Translations under genes and position numbers: made by a program
Shown: positions 26,821 through 35,342 of the stretch, piece by piece
Position numbering within the stretch: the first letter of the stretch is position 1
Layout: every line of letters starts with the position of its first letter
The notes under the pieces: generated by a model
What the model saw: only the letters and a program-made list of their open reading frames with translations
Databases searched by the model: none
What the model was told of the DNA's origin: nothing
Assembly: GCA_041396125.1 (NCBI GenBank)
Contig: JAWKZG010000001.1
Coordinates: forward strand, 372,001-436,000
From: JAWKZG01 sp041396125
Lineage (GTDB): Bacteria > Pseudomonadota > Gammaproteobacteria > Competibacterales > Competibacteraceae
Length of the DNA: 64,000 nt
Direction of reading: 5' to 3'

Positions 26821-28701
26821 ATGAAAAAAATAACGTGCTTATTGTTTGTTCTGCAAATGGTAGTGTTGTACGACGCGCAAGGCGCTACTTTATTTTCCAC
26901 ATTGCCGGGCATTGATCCCGTCACCCCGTCCGGCATCAGTTCGCAAAACTTTGTTGATGCGGGAGTGAGCACGCAAGGTGCCGATGATTTCACCGTGACG
27001 GGCAATGGCTGGTTGATTGAATCGATCCAGGTGGATGGCGAGTATGCCGAATTCACTGCCGGTGGCCCTGCTACCGGACCGGCAACGTCGGTCAATGTTT
27101 ATATTGTGGGTAATTCCGGCACCTTGCCAGATACTACAAATCTTTCTGCCGGGGCTATTTACGCTGCCGAGAACATTTCCTATACCGACGCTGGTTCCGG
27201 TGATTTTGACATCCCCTTGCCCGGTGGCGGTGTCCTGCTGTCGGCAGGTACCTACTGGCTGGTGGTGCAAGCCAATATGACGGAAAGCGCCGGCGGTCAA
27301 TGGCTGTGGACGGAAAGTGCCTCGGCAGGTTTTGCAAGCGCCTGGTTTCAGAGTACGCCAGGACTGATTCCGCCTGCCAGCGGCGGGGCGTTCATCTGCG
27401 TTGATGCCTGGGGCGAGCGTATCGCAACCTGTGATATTACCGTATCCCCCGATCCTAATCCGCCTGCCGAGCCGGATCTTGCATTTGCTTTGGACGGGGT
27501 TATCTTGACAGCGGGCGTCGATGTCAAGATAACTACGTTCACGACAACCGAGAACGGCTCCAGCGTCACATTTGAGGTGGTTTTAACCGCGCCGCCTGCC
27601 GGTGGCAATACGGTGACGGTTAATGTGGCATCGGGCGATGTAACTGAGGGCACGGTCGCGCCAGGATCGCTTGATTTTACGGCGGCCAATTGGAATATCC
27701 CGCAAACTGTAACGATAACACCTGGTGCCTCCGGCGACGGCAATGATGGTGATGTTATGTATCCGGTGACATTTTTGGTTAGCAGCGGCGATGGGGCCTA
27801 TGACAGCCTGGCAGTGCCTGATGTTAATGGAACCAATATCAATATCGATGGAATTGCTACAATTATCGTCGATCCGGCTTCCGGCCTGCAGGTCAGCGAA
27901 GATGGTGTGCTGACGGCGACGGTGACTATTTCAGCTGGCTCTGATGTAACACCCAACATGGATGTAACGGTTGATCTGACCAATAACTCGCCAGCCCTGG
28001 TGACTCTGTCCACGGCCTCGGCAGTGCTCACCGCAGGTAATGGTTATTCGGTGGCAGTCACGATTACCGGGGTCGATGATGATATTGTCAACGGTTCCCG
28101 GCCTTTCTCGATTGCCACTGGATCGGCAGTGAGCGGAGATGTTGGTTTCAGTGGAATCGATCCGCCGGATATCTCGGGCGCTCTGTTGGACGACGACACG
28201 GCTGGCATTAGCGTAACAGCAGTCGGGGGCGAGCTGATCAATACCGATGAAGCCGGTACCCTCAGCGGCACAATCGATGTGGCGTTAATGTCCGAACCTA
28301 CCGCTGATGTTACGGTGAATTTATTTAGTAGTGATCCTGGTGAAGGTACGGTGTCGCCAGCCAGTCTGACCTTCACGGCAGCAAACTGGGATACGCCTCA
28401 GCCCGTCACTGTCGCGGGCGTTGACGATGTGGAAGATGATGGCGATGTCAGTTATACCCTGGTCACGCAGCCACTGGTCAGTGCAGATCCCCAGTATGCG
28501 AACCTGGACCCGGCTGATGTTGCCGCAATCAATGTTGATGATGATGAACCTGTTGATGATGATGAACCTGTTGATGATGACATTATTATCGATGGGATAA
28601 TACCGCCACCTGCCGCTGTGCCCAGTTTGTCTGTTTTGGGGGTAATGCTGCTGTCACTGCTGCTGCTGATTCCGTTGATGCGACAGCGCTATAAAGCGTA
28701 G
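26821..28701 (+). CDS. secreted Calx-beta-like repeat protein with VPSLS-type C-terminal sorting tail
   Basis: A 626-residue exported protein. A signal peptide (KKITCLLFVLQMVVLYDAQG) leads into a beta-rich N-terminal domain of about 200 residues. Next come three beta repeats of about 110 residues resembling Calx-beta modules: SVTFEVVLTAPPAGGNTVTV, TATVTISAGSDVTPNMDVTV, GTIDVALMSEPTADVTVNLF, each with a GTVxPxSLxFTAANW-type strand. An acidic linker repeats DDDEPV. The C-terminus is a VPSLS motif, a hydrophobic helix (LGVMLLSLLLLIPLM) and basic RQRYK, the layout of IPTL/PEP-CTERM-type anchor signals. It is likely surface-anchored or extracellular, with Ca2+-binding loops possible. It is monocistronic. 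Confidence 0.78.
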   Translation: MKKITCLLFVLQMVVLYDAQGATLFSTLPGIDPVTPSGISSQNFVDAGVSTQGADDFTVTGNGWLIESIQVDGEYAEFTAGGPATGPATSVNVYIVGNSGTLPDTTNLSAGAIYAAENISYTDAGSGDFDIPLPGGGVLLSAGTYWLVVQANMTESAGGQWLWTESASAGFASAWFQSTPGLIPPASGGAFICVDAWGERIATCDITVSPDPNPPAEPDLAFALDGVILTAGVDVKITTFTTTENGSSVTFEVVLTAPPAGGNTVTVNVASGDVTEGTVAPGSLDFTAANWNIPQTVTITPGASGDGNDGDVMYPVTFLVSSGDGAYDSLAVPDVNGTNINIDGIATIIVDPASGLQVSEDGVLTATVTISAGSDVTPNMDVTVDLTNNSPALVTLSTASAVLTAGNGYSVAVTITGVDDDIVNGSRPFSIATGSAVSGDVGFSGIDPPDISGALLDDDTAGISVTAVGGELINTDEAGTLSGTIDVALMSEPTADVTVNLFSSDPGEGTVSPASLTFTAANWDTPQPVTVAGVDDVEDDGDVSYTLVTQPLVSADPQYANLDPADVAAINVDDDEPVDDDEPVDDDIIIDGIIPPPAAVPSLSVLGVMLLSLLLLIPLMRQRYKA

Positions 28702-28726
28702 ATTTGCTATAAGGCTAGGCTTAAGC

Positions 28727-28764
28727 AGTCGATTCTGCGTTTTGCAATCAGCGCAGAATCGACT
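28727..28764 (+). terminator. 13-bp perfect inverted repeat, probable terminator
   Basis: AGTCGATTCTGCG pairs exactly with CGCAGAATCGACT across a 12-base loop, and CTTAA/TTAAG extend it past a 2-base bulge. It begins 25 bases after the stop of the sorting-tail protein. There is no U tract, so it may be a factor-dependent terminator or an mRNA 3' stabiliser. Confidence 0.5.
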
Positions 28765-28793
28765 TTAAGCCGGGTAACCAATAATCCATAAAC

Positions 28794-28809
28794 TGTGATG
28801 TTCATCACA
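28794..28809. promoter_or_regulatory. CRP/Vfr-type palindrome
   Basis: TGTGATGTTCATCACA fits the full CRP consensus TGTGA-N6-TCACA. It lies in the convergent gap between the sorting-tail protein and pirin, not near an obvious start, so its role as an operator is uncertain. Confidence 0.45.
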
Positions 28810-28872
28810 GACCTGACCGTTTGATCCCACTACGAACACGGGCCACCCTGTTGGGAACATTACGCTGCAGCA

Positions 28873-29712
28873 TCACACCGTCAGGCGTCCGTCCCGGTAA
28901 TCCCGCATTGCCTGCTCGATTTCCTGGGTGGTATTCATCACGAACGGGCCGTAATGCGCTACCGGCTCGCGCAGCGGTTTGGCCGCCAGCAGCAGTATCC
29001 GGGCGGTGGTGTCGGTGGCGGCAAGGTTGATGCTGTCGCCATCGTCTAACACGGCCATTTGGCCGCGTACCAACTGTTGCCCGCCGATCAGCGCCGCGCC
29101 TTCGAACACATACGCGGCGGCGGTGTGGCCCGGGCTGACCGGAATGCTTAGTGTTGCCCCCGGTTCCAGTTGCACATCCAGATACAGCGGATCGGTACTG
29201 ACACCCTGCACCACACCGTTGATGGTATCCGTACCGAGTTGCAGCTTACCTGCGACGACCTTGACCCAACCACCCGGTATGGATACACGCGGTATATCCT
29301 CGGGTGGGATATCCCGGTACGAGGCGTCTTTCATTTTCTCGCTGGCAGGCAAATTCAACCAGAGCTGAAATCCGCGCATGCGGCCTTCGATCTGCTGCGG
29401 CATCTCGGAGTGGATAATGCCGCGAGCGGCTGTCATCCATTGTACGCTGCCGGAGGTTAAACGGCCCTGATTGCCCAGATGATCCTCGTGCAGCATTTCG
29501 CCATCCAGCATATAGGTCACAGTCTCGAAACCCCGGTGCGGATGGGACGGGAAACCACCGATATAATCCGCCGCCTCGTCCGAGTTGAACTCATCCAGCA
29601 GCAGGAACGGATCGAGCTTATTGCCGGGGCTGAGTATCCGGGTCAATTTAACGCCAGCCCCGTCCGAGGTCGGGTGGCCGGTTACGATGTGTTGTACGGT
29701 ACGCATGCTCAT
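28873..29712 (-). CDS. pirin family protein
   Basis: A 279-residue bicupin. The metal-binding N-terminal cupin has FPSHPHRGFETVTYML (two His), MLHEDHLGNQG and QWMTAARGIIHSEMP (His, Glu). The C-terminal cupin has AYVFEGAALIGGQQL and the typical FVMNTTQEIEQAMRDYRDG ending. Bacterial relatives (YhhW) show quercetinase activity; others modulate redox or respiratory regulation. The ATG at 29712 lies 7 bases behind AAGGAG. It is monocistronic. Confidence 0.93.
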   Translation of the reverse strand: MSMRTVQHIVTGHPTSDGAGVKLTRILSPGNKLDPFLLLDEFNSDEAADYIGGFPSHPHRGFETVTYMLDGEMLHEDHLGNQGRLTSGSVQWMTAARGIIHSEMPQQIEGRMRGFQLWLNLPASEKMKDASYRDIPPEDIPRVSIPGGWVKVVAGKLQLGTDTINGVVQGVSTDPLYLDVQLEPGATLSIPVSPGHTAAAYVFEGAALIGGQQLVRGQMAVLDDGDSINLAATDTTARILLLAAKPLREPVAHYGPFVMNTTQEIEQAMRDYRDGRLTV

Positions 29713-29799
29713 CAGCATTCTCCTTAAGACGCTGTGCCACTATGGAGCATTGTAAGCCGGGTTCGGTTTTAGCCGTAACCTCAGCCTTGCGGGCAGCCT

Positions 29800-30405
29800 T
29801 CAGGCTGCCAGTAGTGTTTCGATGCAATTACTGGCTGCGGCCAGCCCCTGTTGTTTATGTTCATCGCCCATGTTCAGGCCTTCAGCGTAGATAAACTCGA
29901 CATCAGTGATGCCGAGAAACGCCAGAAAGGTTGCTACCAGTGGCACCTGATTGTCTTCCGGCATATTGCGATGACGGCCACCGCGGGTTGTAAATACATA
30001 GGCTTTCTTACCGTGCAGCAGGCCTTCGGGGCCATTGTCGGTATAGCGGAAAGTCACGCCGGCACGGGCGATATGATCGAACCAGGCTTTGACCGTAGAC
30101 GGCACCGAGAAATTGTACATTGGCAGGCCAAGCACCAGGACATCGGCTTGCTGGACTTCGTTAATGAGTTCGTCAGCATAATCCACCATGGCTTGTTGGG
30201 CCGGGCTGCGCTGTTCGGCTGGTGTCATCAGTGCGCTCAGGCGGTCGCTGTCCAGATGCGGTACCGGTTGCGCTGAAAGATCACGCTTTTGAACCTGGCT
30301 GTCGGGTTCGCGCTCCAGCCAGCCCTGCACAAATTGATCAGCCAGGGTTGAGGAAACGCCTTGCTCGGCGAACAGGCTGCTGTTGATCTGAAGAATCTTG
30401 GTCAT
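29800..30405 (-). CDS. azoR: FMN-dependent NADH-azoreductase
   Basis: A flavodoxin-like reductase of 201 residues has the FMN phosphate loop ILQINSSLFAEQGVSSTLAD, DVLVLGLPMYNFSVPSTVKA, FRYTDNGPEGLLHGKKAYVF and TTRGGRHRN. It matches AzoR, which reduces quinones and azo compounds with NADH. The ATG at 30405 was chosen because homology begins MTKILQ. It diverges from a LysR regulator; a LysR-type operator lies in the 113-base gap, so the regulator probably controls it. Confidence 0.93.
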   Translation of the reverse strand: MTKILQINSSLFAEQGVSSTLADQFVQGWLEREPDSQVQKRDLSAQPVPHLDSDRLSALMTPAEQRSPAQQAMVDYADELINEVQQADVLVLGLPMYNFSVPSTVKAWFDHIARAGVTFRYTDNGPEGLLHGKKAYVFTTRGGRHRNMPEDNQVPLVATFLAFLGITDVEFIYAEGLNMGDEHKQQGLAAASNCIETLLAA

Positions 30406-30488
30406 GTCTGCATACCTCAGTAAGTGAACTTGCTGCAAATAATATATGCATTTTTACGATTGAATTACGCAAAATTTAGCGCTATATA

Positions 30489-30503
30489 ATCTAATTTTTA
30501 GAT
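30489..30503. promoter_or_regulatory. LysR-type operator candidate (T-N11-A)
   Basis: ATCTAATTTTTAGAT is a perfect dyad with a T-N11-A core in the AT-rich gap between divergent azoR and lysR, 16 bases ahead of the lysR start. This is where a LysR regulator would bind to control both genes. Confidence 0.5.
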
Positions 30504-30518
30504 ATTAATTTTAGAGCT

Positions 30519-31416
30519 ATGTCCCGTATTCCACACACTACGCTGGAGCAATGGCAGACCTTGCAGGCTATCGTTGATCATGGTGGCTTCGCACAGGCCG
30601 CCGAAGCGCTCAATAAGAGCCAGTCCGCTGTCAGTTATGCCGTACGTAAACTGCAGGAGCAGTTACCGCTGCCGGTATTTGTGCTGGAAGGGCGCAAGGC
30701 CAGGCTGACACCAGCTGGCGAGGTACTGTTGCGGCGCGCCCACGGCTTATTGGACGAAGCGCTGGCGCTGGAACGGCTGGCAGATACGCTGGCGCAGGGC
30801 TGGGAGCCTGAAATCCGACTGGCGGTTGATATTATTTTCCCGCCGGACCGGTTGCTGAAAGCGCTGGACCGATTTACCGGGACTGCCGCAGAGAGGCTCG
30901 GAAACTCGCATCACACTGCTTGAAACCGTATTGTCCGGCACCGATGAAGCGCTGTTCGGTGGCGCGGTCGATCTGGTGCTCAGTCCGCGCGTACCACCAG
31001 GATTTCTGGGCACGCCCTTGCTGACAGTGGAGTTTGTCGCCGTGGCTCATCCAGCACACCCCCTGCATCAACTGGGGCGGACGCTGAGCTACCGTGATCT
31101 GCAGTCGCAGCGGCAACTGGTGATCCGGGACAGTGGTATCCGGCGCAGTCAGGATTCCGGCTGGCTGGGAGCGGAGCAGCGCTGGACGGTGTCGCATATC
31201 CAGACCTCTATCCATGCACTTAAACGTGGTCTGGGGTTTGCCTGGATACCCCGCGAACATATTCAGGACGAGTTGCAAACCGGCGTACTCAAACCTTTGC
31301 CGCTGCAGGAAGGCGCAACCCGGCAGGCGGTGGTAAATTTGATCTTTGCCGATTACGACAATACCGGCCCGGCCACCCGGCGGCTGGCGCAGCTGCTGCA
31401 AGAACACGCTGATTAG
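30519..31416 (+). pseudogene. LysR family transcriptional regulator, one frameshift
   Basis: The first 120 residues hold a winged helix-turn-helix (LEQWQTLQAIVDHGGFAQAA, LNKSQSAVSYAVRKLQEQL, ARLTPAGEVLLRRAHGLLDE) and the start of the effector domain. The frame ends at 30923. The rest continues in another frame as ETRITLLETVLSGTDEALFG to the end at 31416 (VSHIQTSIHALKRGLGFAWI). Two missing bases near the TTT at 30871-30873, or one extra base downstream, would restore about 299 residues. As written, only a DNA-binding fragment is made. It is likely the regulator of the divergent azoR. Confidence 0.85.
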
Positions 31417-31474
31417 CATCTGGGTCAACGTCCGGGTCAGCATGTGGCAAAAGCGCTGCATGGGGTGTGGGCGC

Positions 31475-31488
31475 TTGATCTAAATCAA
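31475..31488. promoter_or_regulatory. FNR/Anr/Dnr-type operator upstream of nirJ-nirE
   Basis: Perfect TTGAT-CTAA-ATCAA located 64 bases before the start of the heme d1 fusion gene. Dnr/Anr sites drive nir genes in denitrifiers, so this is the expected control site for the nirJE-nirN group. Confidence 0.85.
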
Positions 31489-31551
31489 GGGCAGTCACGC
31501 AGTCACTGGAGACAATGACACTGACTCAAACCTTGAATAAGGAATCGGCCC

Positions 31552-33678
31552 ATGTTCCGTATAACCCAGTATTTGCAGGAACTACTTGCTCCGACCCCAC
31601 TCGGCCCGGTTCGTAAACCGCCGGGTCCGGTAGTGATCTGGAACCTGATCCGGCGCTGCAATCTGACCTGCAAGCACTGTTATTCCATCTCCGCCGATAT
31701 TGATTTTCCAGGCGAACTGAGCACTGCGGAAGTATTCAGCGTGATGGATGATCTGCGTGGTTTCCGGGTGCCGGTGCTGATTCTTTCCGGCGGCGAGCCG
31801 TTGCTGCGGCCGGATATTTTCGAGATTTCCAGGCGTGCCAAAGACATGGGGTTTTATGTTGGCCTGTCTACCAACGGCACCTTGATCGATGACAGTAAAA
31901 TCAAGGAAATAGCGGCGATTGGCTATGATTATGTCGGTATCAGTATCGATGGTATGCGTGCCACCCATGATCGTTTCCGCCGTCGTCAGGGCGCGTTTGA
32001 TGAATCCATGCGCGGTGTGCAGCTGTGTCGGGAGCACGGTATCAAAGTCGGTTTGCGCTTTACCCTGACCCAGGACAACGCGGTCGAGCTACCCGAATTG
32101 CTGGCCCTGATGCGCGCCGAAGAAGTTGATAAATTCTACCTGTCCCACCTGAATTACAGCGGTCGTGGTAATAAAAACCGTAAGGACGATGTCGCTCACC
32201 GGTTGAGCTGCGAGGCAATGGATCTGTTATTCGACACCTGCCTGAGCGAGCTGCAAAACGGTGTAAAACGTGAATACGTCACCGGCAATAACGATGCTGA
32301 CGGGGTGTATTTATTGCACTGGGCGGCGCAGCGGTTCCCGCCTGAGCGGGTTGCACATCTGCGCGCCAAGCTCGAACAGTGGGGCGGTAACAGCTCCGGG
32401 GTGAATATCGCCAATATTGATAATGTCGGCAATGTTCACCCGGATACGTTCTGGTGGAATTACAACCTCGGTAACGTCAAACAGCGGCCTTTCTCGGCTA
32501 TCTGGCAAGACCGTTCCGATCCGCTCATGGACGGTCTCAAAGCCAGTCCCCGTCCACTTAAGGGGCGTTGTCGGGCTTGTGCGTATCAAGCCGTTTGCGG
32601 GGGCAATACCCGGGTGCGGGCATATCAGACGACGGGTGACCCCTGGGCGGCTGATCCGGCCTGCTATCTGGACGATAGCGAGATTGGCCTGCCAGCCGAT
32701 TTTCAGTCCGAACCCCTGCAACCCTGGGTGCAATCCGAACCCATCCGTTTTCGTCCGGCGGCCAAACGCAGCGCCAAGCTGCCGACGACCAGTTCGGCAG
32801 TGCTGAGTCCCGCCTCGGCGCAAGGGGAAGTTTTTCTGGTCGGGGCCGGACCGGGTGATCCGGAGCTGCTGACGGTGCGGGCATACAAGTTATTGCAGCA
32901 GGCCGAGGTCGTGGTTTACGACCGGCTGGTGTCAGCCGCAGTGCTGGATCTGGTGCAGGCTACCGCGCAACTGATTTATGTCGGCAAGGCGGAAAGCCGA
33001 CATGCACTGGCGCAGACTGAAATCAATCAGCTGCTGGTGCGGCTGGCACGACAAGGTAAGCAAGTGATCCGGCTGAAAGGTGGCGATCCGTTTATTTTCG
33101 GGCGCGGCGGCGAAGAGCTGCAAGCGCTGCAACAGGCCGGTATTCCCTTTCAGGTGGTGCCGGGTATCACGGCGGCCAGTGGCTGCACGGCTTATGCCGG
33201 TATTCCGTTGACCCATCGTGAGCATGCCCAGGCTTGTGTGCTGGTGACCGGTCATCGCAAAGCCGGACATCAGAAGACAAACTCTGATACAGACACGGGC
33301 GACGAGCTGGATCTTAACTGGCCGACACTGGCCCAGCCGGGGCAGACGCTGGTGTTTTATATGGGGCTGCATACCCTGCCGACCATCTGCAGCAAACTGA
33401 TCGAACACGGCCTGGCCGCGTCCACCCCGGCGGCCCTGATTGAGCAGGGCACCAGCGTCGAGCAGCAGGTACATGCCGGCACATTGGCGACCCTGCCTAC
33501 GCTGGCACAGTATGCCAAACCGCCGACCCTGATCGTGGTGGGTGAGGTGGTCGGATTGCGGCCGGTACTGGACTGGTTTCAGCCCGAGCTCGAGCCCGAG
33601 CCCGAGCCCGAGCCCGAGTATGGGTCCGAATCTGGATCTGAACCAGAAACAGCCCGGCTTGAGCGTGCGATAGGATAA
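31552..33678 (+). CDS. nirJ: fused NirJ-NirE: heme d1 radical-SAM protein joined to uroporphyrinogen III methyltransferase
   Basis: A 708-residue fusion. Residues 1-400 are NirJ: FRITQYLQELLAPTPLGPVR, the radical-SAM cluster motif CNLTCKHC, SGGEP, LSTNGT and a SPASM-like Cys set in GRCRACAYQAVCGGNTRVRA. After a basic Ser/Thr linker (about 405-422), residues 423-680 are a SUMT/NirE domain: EVFLVGAGPGDPELLTVRA, LIYVGKAE, LKGGDPFIFGRGGEE, VVPGITAASGCTAYAGIPLT, ALIEQGTSVEQQV. NirE makes precorrin-2 from uroporphyrinogen III and NirJ acts later on side chains of the d1 precursor. These are normally separate genes. A Glu-Pro hexanucleotide repeat ends the protein. An FNR box precedes the gene and nirN follows after 4 bases. 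The frame is intact. Confidence 0.9.
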   Translation: MFRITQYLQELLAPTPLGPVRKPPGPVVIWNLIRRCNLTCKHCYSISADIDFPGELSTAEVFSVMDDLRGFRVPVLILSGGEPLLRPDIFEISRRAKDMGFYVGLSTNGTLIDDSKIKEIAAIGYDYVGISIDGMRATHDRFRRRQGAFDESMRGVQLCREHGIKVGLRFTLTQDNAVELPELLALMRAEEVDKFYLSHLNYSGRGNKNRKDDVAHRLSCEAMDLLFDTCLSELQNGVKREYVTGNNDADGVYLLHWAAQRFPPERVAHLRAKLEQWGGNSSGVNIANIDNVGNVHPDTFWWNYNLGNVKQRPFSAIWQDRSDPLMDGLKASPRPLKGRCRACAYQAVCGGNTRVRAYQTTGDPWAADPACYLDDSEIGLPADFQSEPLQPWVQSEPIRFRPAAKRSAKLPTTSSAVLSPASAQGEVFLVGAGPGDPELLTVRAYKLLQQAEVVVYDRLVSAAVLDLVQATAQLIYVGKAESRHALAQTEINQLLVRLARQGKQVIRLKGGDPFIFGRGGEELQALQQAGIPFQVVPGITAASGCTAYAGIPLTHREHAQACVLVTGHRKAGHQKTNSDTDTGDELDLNWPTLAQPGQTLVFYMGLHTLPTICSKLIEHGLAASTPAALIEQGTSVEQQVHAGTLATLPTLAQYAKPPTLIVVGEVVGLRPVLDWFQPELEPEPEPEPEYGSESGSEPETARLERAIG
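33583..33619 (+). repeat. hexanucleotide CCCGAG array
   Basis: About six copies of CCCGAG (first interrupted by CTCGAG) encode an (Glu-Pro)n tract near the C-terminus of the NirJ-NirE fusion. It is a slippage-prone in-frame repeat. Confidence 0.85.
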
Positions 33679-33682
33679 GGTG

Positions 33683-35255
33683 ATGCGTAGGTGGATTTAT
33701 GTCCTGATAGGGATAAGCGTATGGGCTTCGACCGTGTCGGCGCAGGATGCTGAGCCGCTTTATCAGCAACATTGTGCCAGTTGTCACGGTGCCCAGCGCT
33801 TGGGTGGAATGGGACCGGCGCTGTTACCGGAAAACCTCAGTCGTCTGCGCGCCAAAGCAGCTGTCGAGGTCATTGCGCAAGGTCGCGCAGCCACCCAGAT
33901 GCCGGCTTTTGCTGCGCAATTGAGTGCCGCTGATATCCAGGTGCTGGCGGATTATATTTATACCCCGCCTGCTGCGCCGCCAGTCTGGAGCGAGACCGAA
34001 ATCCGCGCCAGTCACACGGGTTATCCGGCCCCCGGCAGCTTGCCCGATCAACCCGTATTTGAAACGCCGGATCTGTTGAATCTGTTCATTGTGGTGGAAC
34101 TGGGCGACCATCATGCGACCCTGTTCGACGGTACCACGCTGGAGCCAATCCATCGTTTTCCGACCCGTTACGCTTTGCATGGCGGGCCGAAATTTTCGCC
34201 CGGCGGACGCTATGTGTATTTCGCTTCACGCGATGGCTGGATCAGTAAATTTGATATTTACAATCTTAAGGTTGTGGCGGAAATCCGGGCCGGTATTAAT
34301 ACCCGCAATATGGCCGTATCCGATGATGGCCGGTATGCCATGGTGGCGAATTATCTGCCGCATACCCTGGCGCTGCTGGATGCACAGGATCTGAGTCTGC
34401 TGCAGCTGATTCCGGTGCGCGACAGCCACGGTCAGAGCTCGCGGGTCAGCGCCCGCCCATGCTGCGCCGCCCCGACACAGTTTTATCGTTGCACTGAAAG
34501 ACCTGAAGGAAGTCTGGGAGATTCCTTATCACGACGACGCGCCGGCGCTGCCGGTTTATACCGGGGTCATGCATGACTACCAGATTGAATCCGGCGAAGC
34601 ACCGCTAATCGACGACAGCCGTTTTCCCATTCGTCGTATTGCTCTGGAGGATTATCTGGACGATTTTTTCTTCGATCCGGCCTACCAGAACCTGATTGGC
34701 GCTTCGCGTGGCGGGGCAGAGCAGAGTGACCGGGGCCAGGTGGTTAATCTGACCGTGGGACGACCGATTGCGACCATCGATCTGCCGGGGCTGCCGCATC
34801 TGGGTTCCGGTATCAGTTTTGAGTACCAGGGGCATCCGGTGCTGGCGACGCCGAACCTCAAAGAAGGGGTGGTTAGCGTGATCGATATGCGTGACTGGTC
34901 GGTCATCAAGCGCATTGAAACCCTGGGACCGGGGTTTTTCATGCGCGGACACGAAAACTCGCCGTATGTCTGGGTGGATGTGTTTTTCGGACCTAACAGC
35001 GACGCGGTGCATGTCATCGATACCCGCACTCTGGAAATCGTCAAAACCCTGCGGCCTGCGCCGGGCAAGACAGCTGCCCATGTCGAGTTCACCCGTGACG
35101 GGCGCTATGCCTTGCTCAGCATCTGGGACAACGACGGCGCACTGGTGATCTACGATGCGGTGACGCTGAGCGAAGTCAAGCGTATTCCCATGAAAAACCG
35201 TCCGGTAAATACAATGTGTACAACAAAATCACCTTGTCCAGTGGTACCAGCCATT
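33683..35255 (+). pseudogene. nirN: NirN, dihydro-heme d1 dehydrogenase (c-d1 type), two frame breaks
   Basis: Signal peptide (IYVLIGISVWASTVSA), then a c-type cytochrome domain (LYQQHCASCHGAQRLGGMGP, CASCH heme site), then a d1-type eight-bladed propeller (NLFIVVELGDHHATLFDGTT, GRYVYFASRDGWISKFDIYN). The frame breaks near 34440: VALKDLKEVWEIPYHDDAPA and the following FIVALKD region lie in the next frame, which runs HDYQIESGEAPLIDDSRFPI onward. A second break near 35203 (a run of five A) hides the natural end KYNVYNKITLSSGTSH with a TAG at 35253. Together about 524 residues, normal for NirN. NirN introduces the acrylate double bond in heme d1. It lies 4 bases after nirJE. Confidence 0.85.
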
Positions 35256-35342
35256 AGTGCCCGTTGTTTCTACTATTAAAGAGACGCTGATTTTCGATGT
35301 ACCAAGCTTCATCCTGATTTTACGCAAGCGAGGATTATTGTG

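Noticed and set aside
33497..33787. Minus-strand protein with (Arg-Ala) repeats
   Set aside because: Antisense reading of the CCCGAG repeat in the NirJ-NirE gene.
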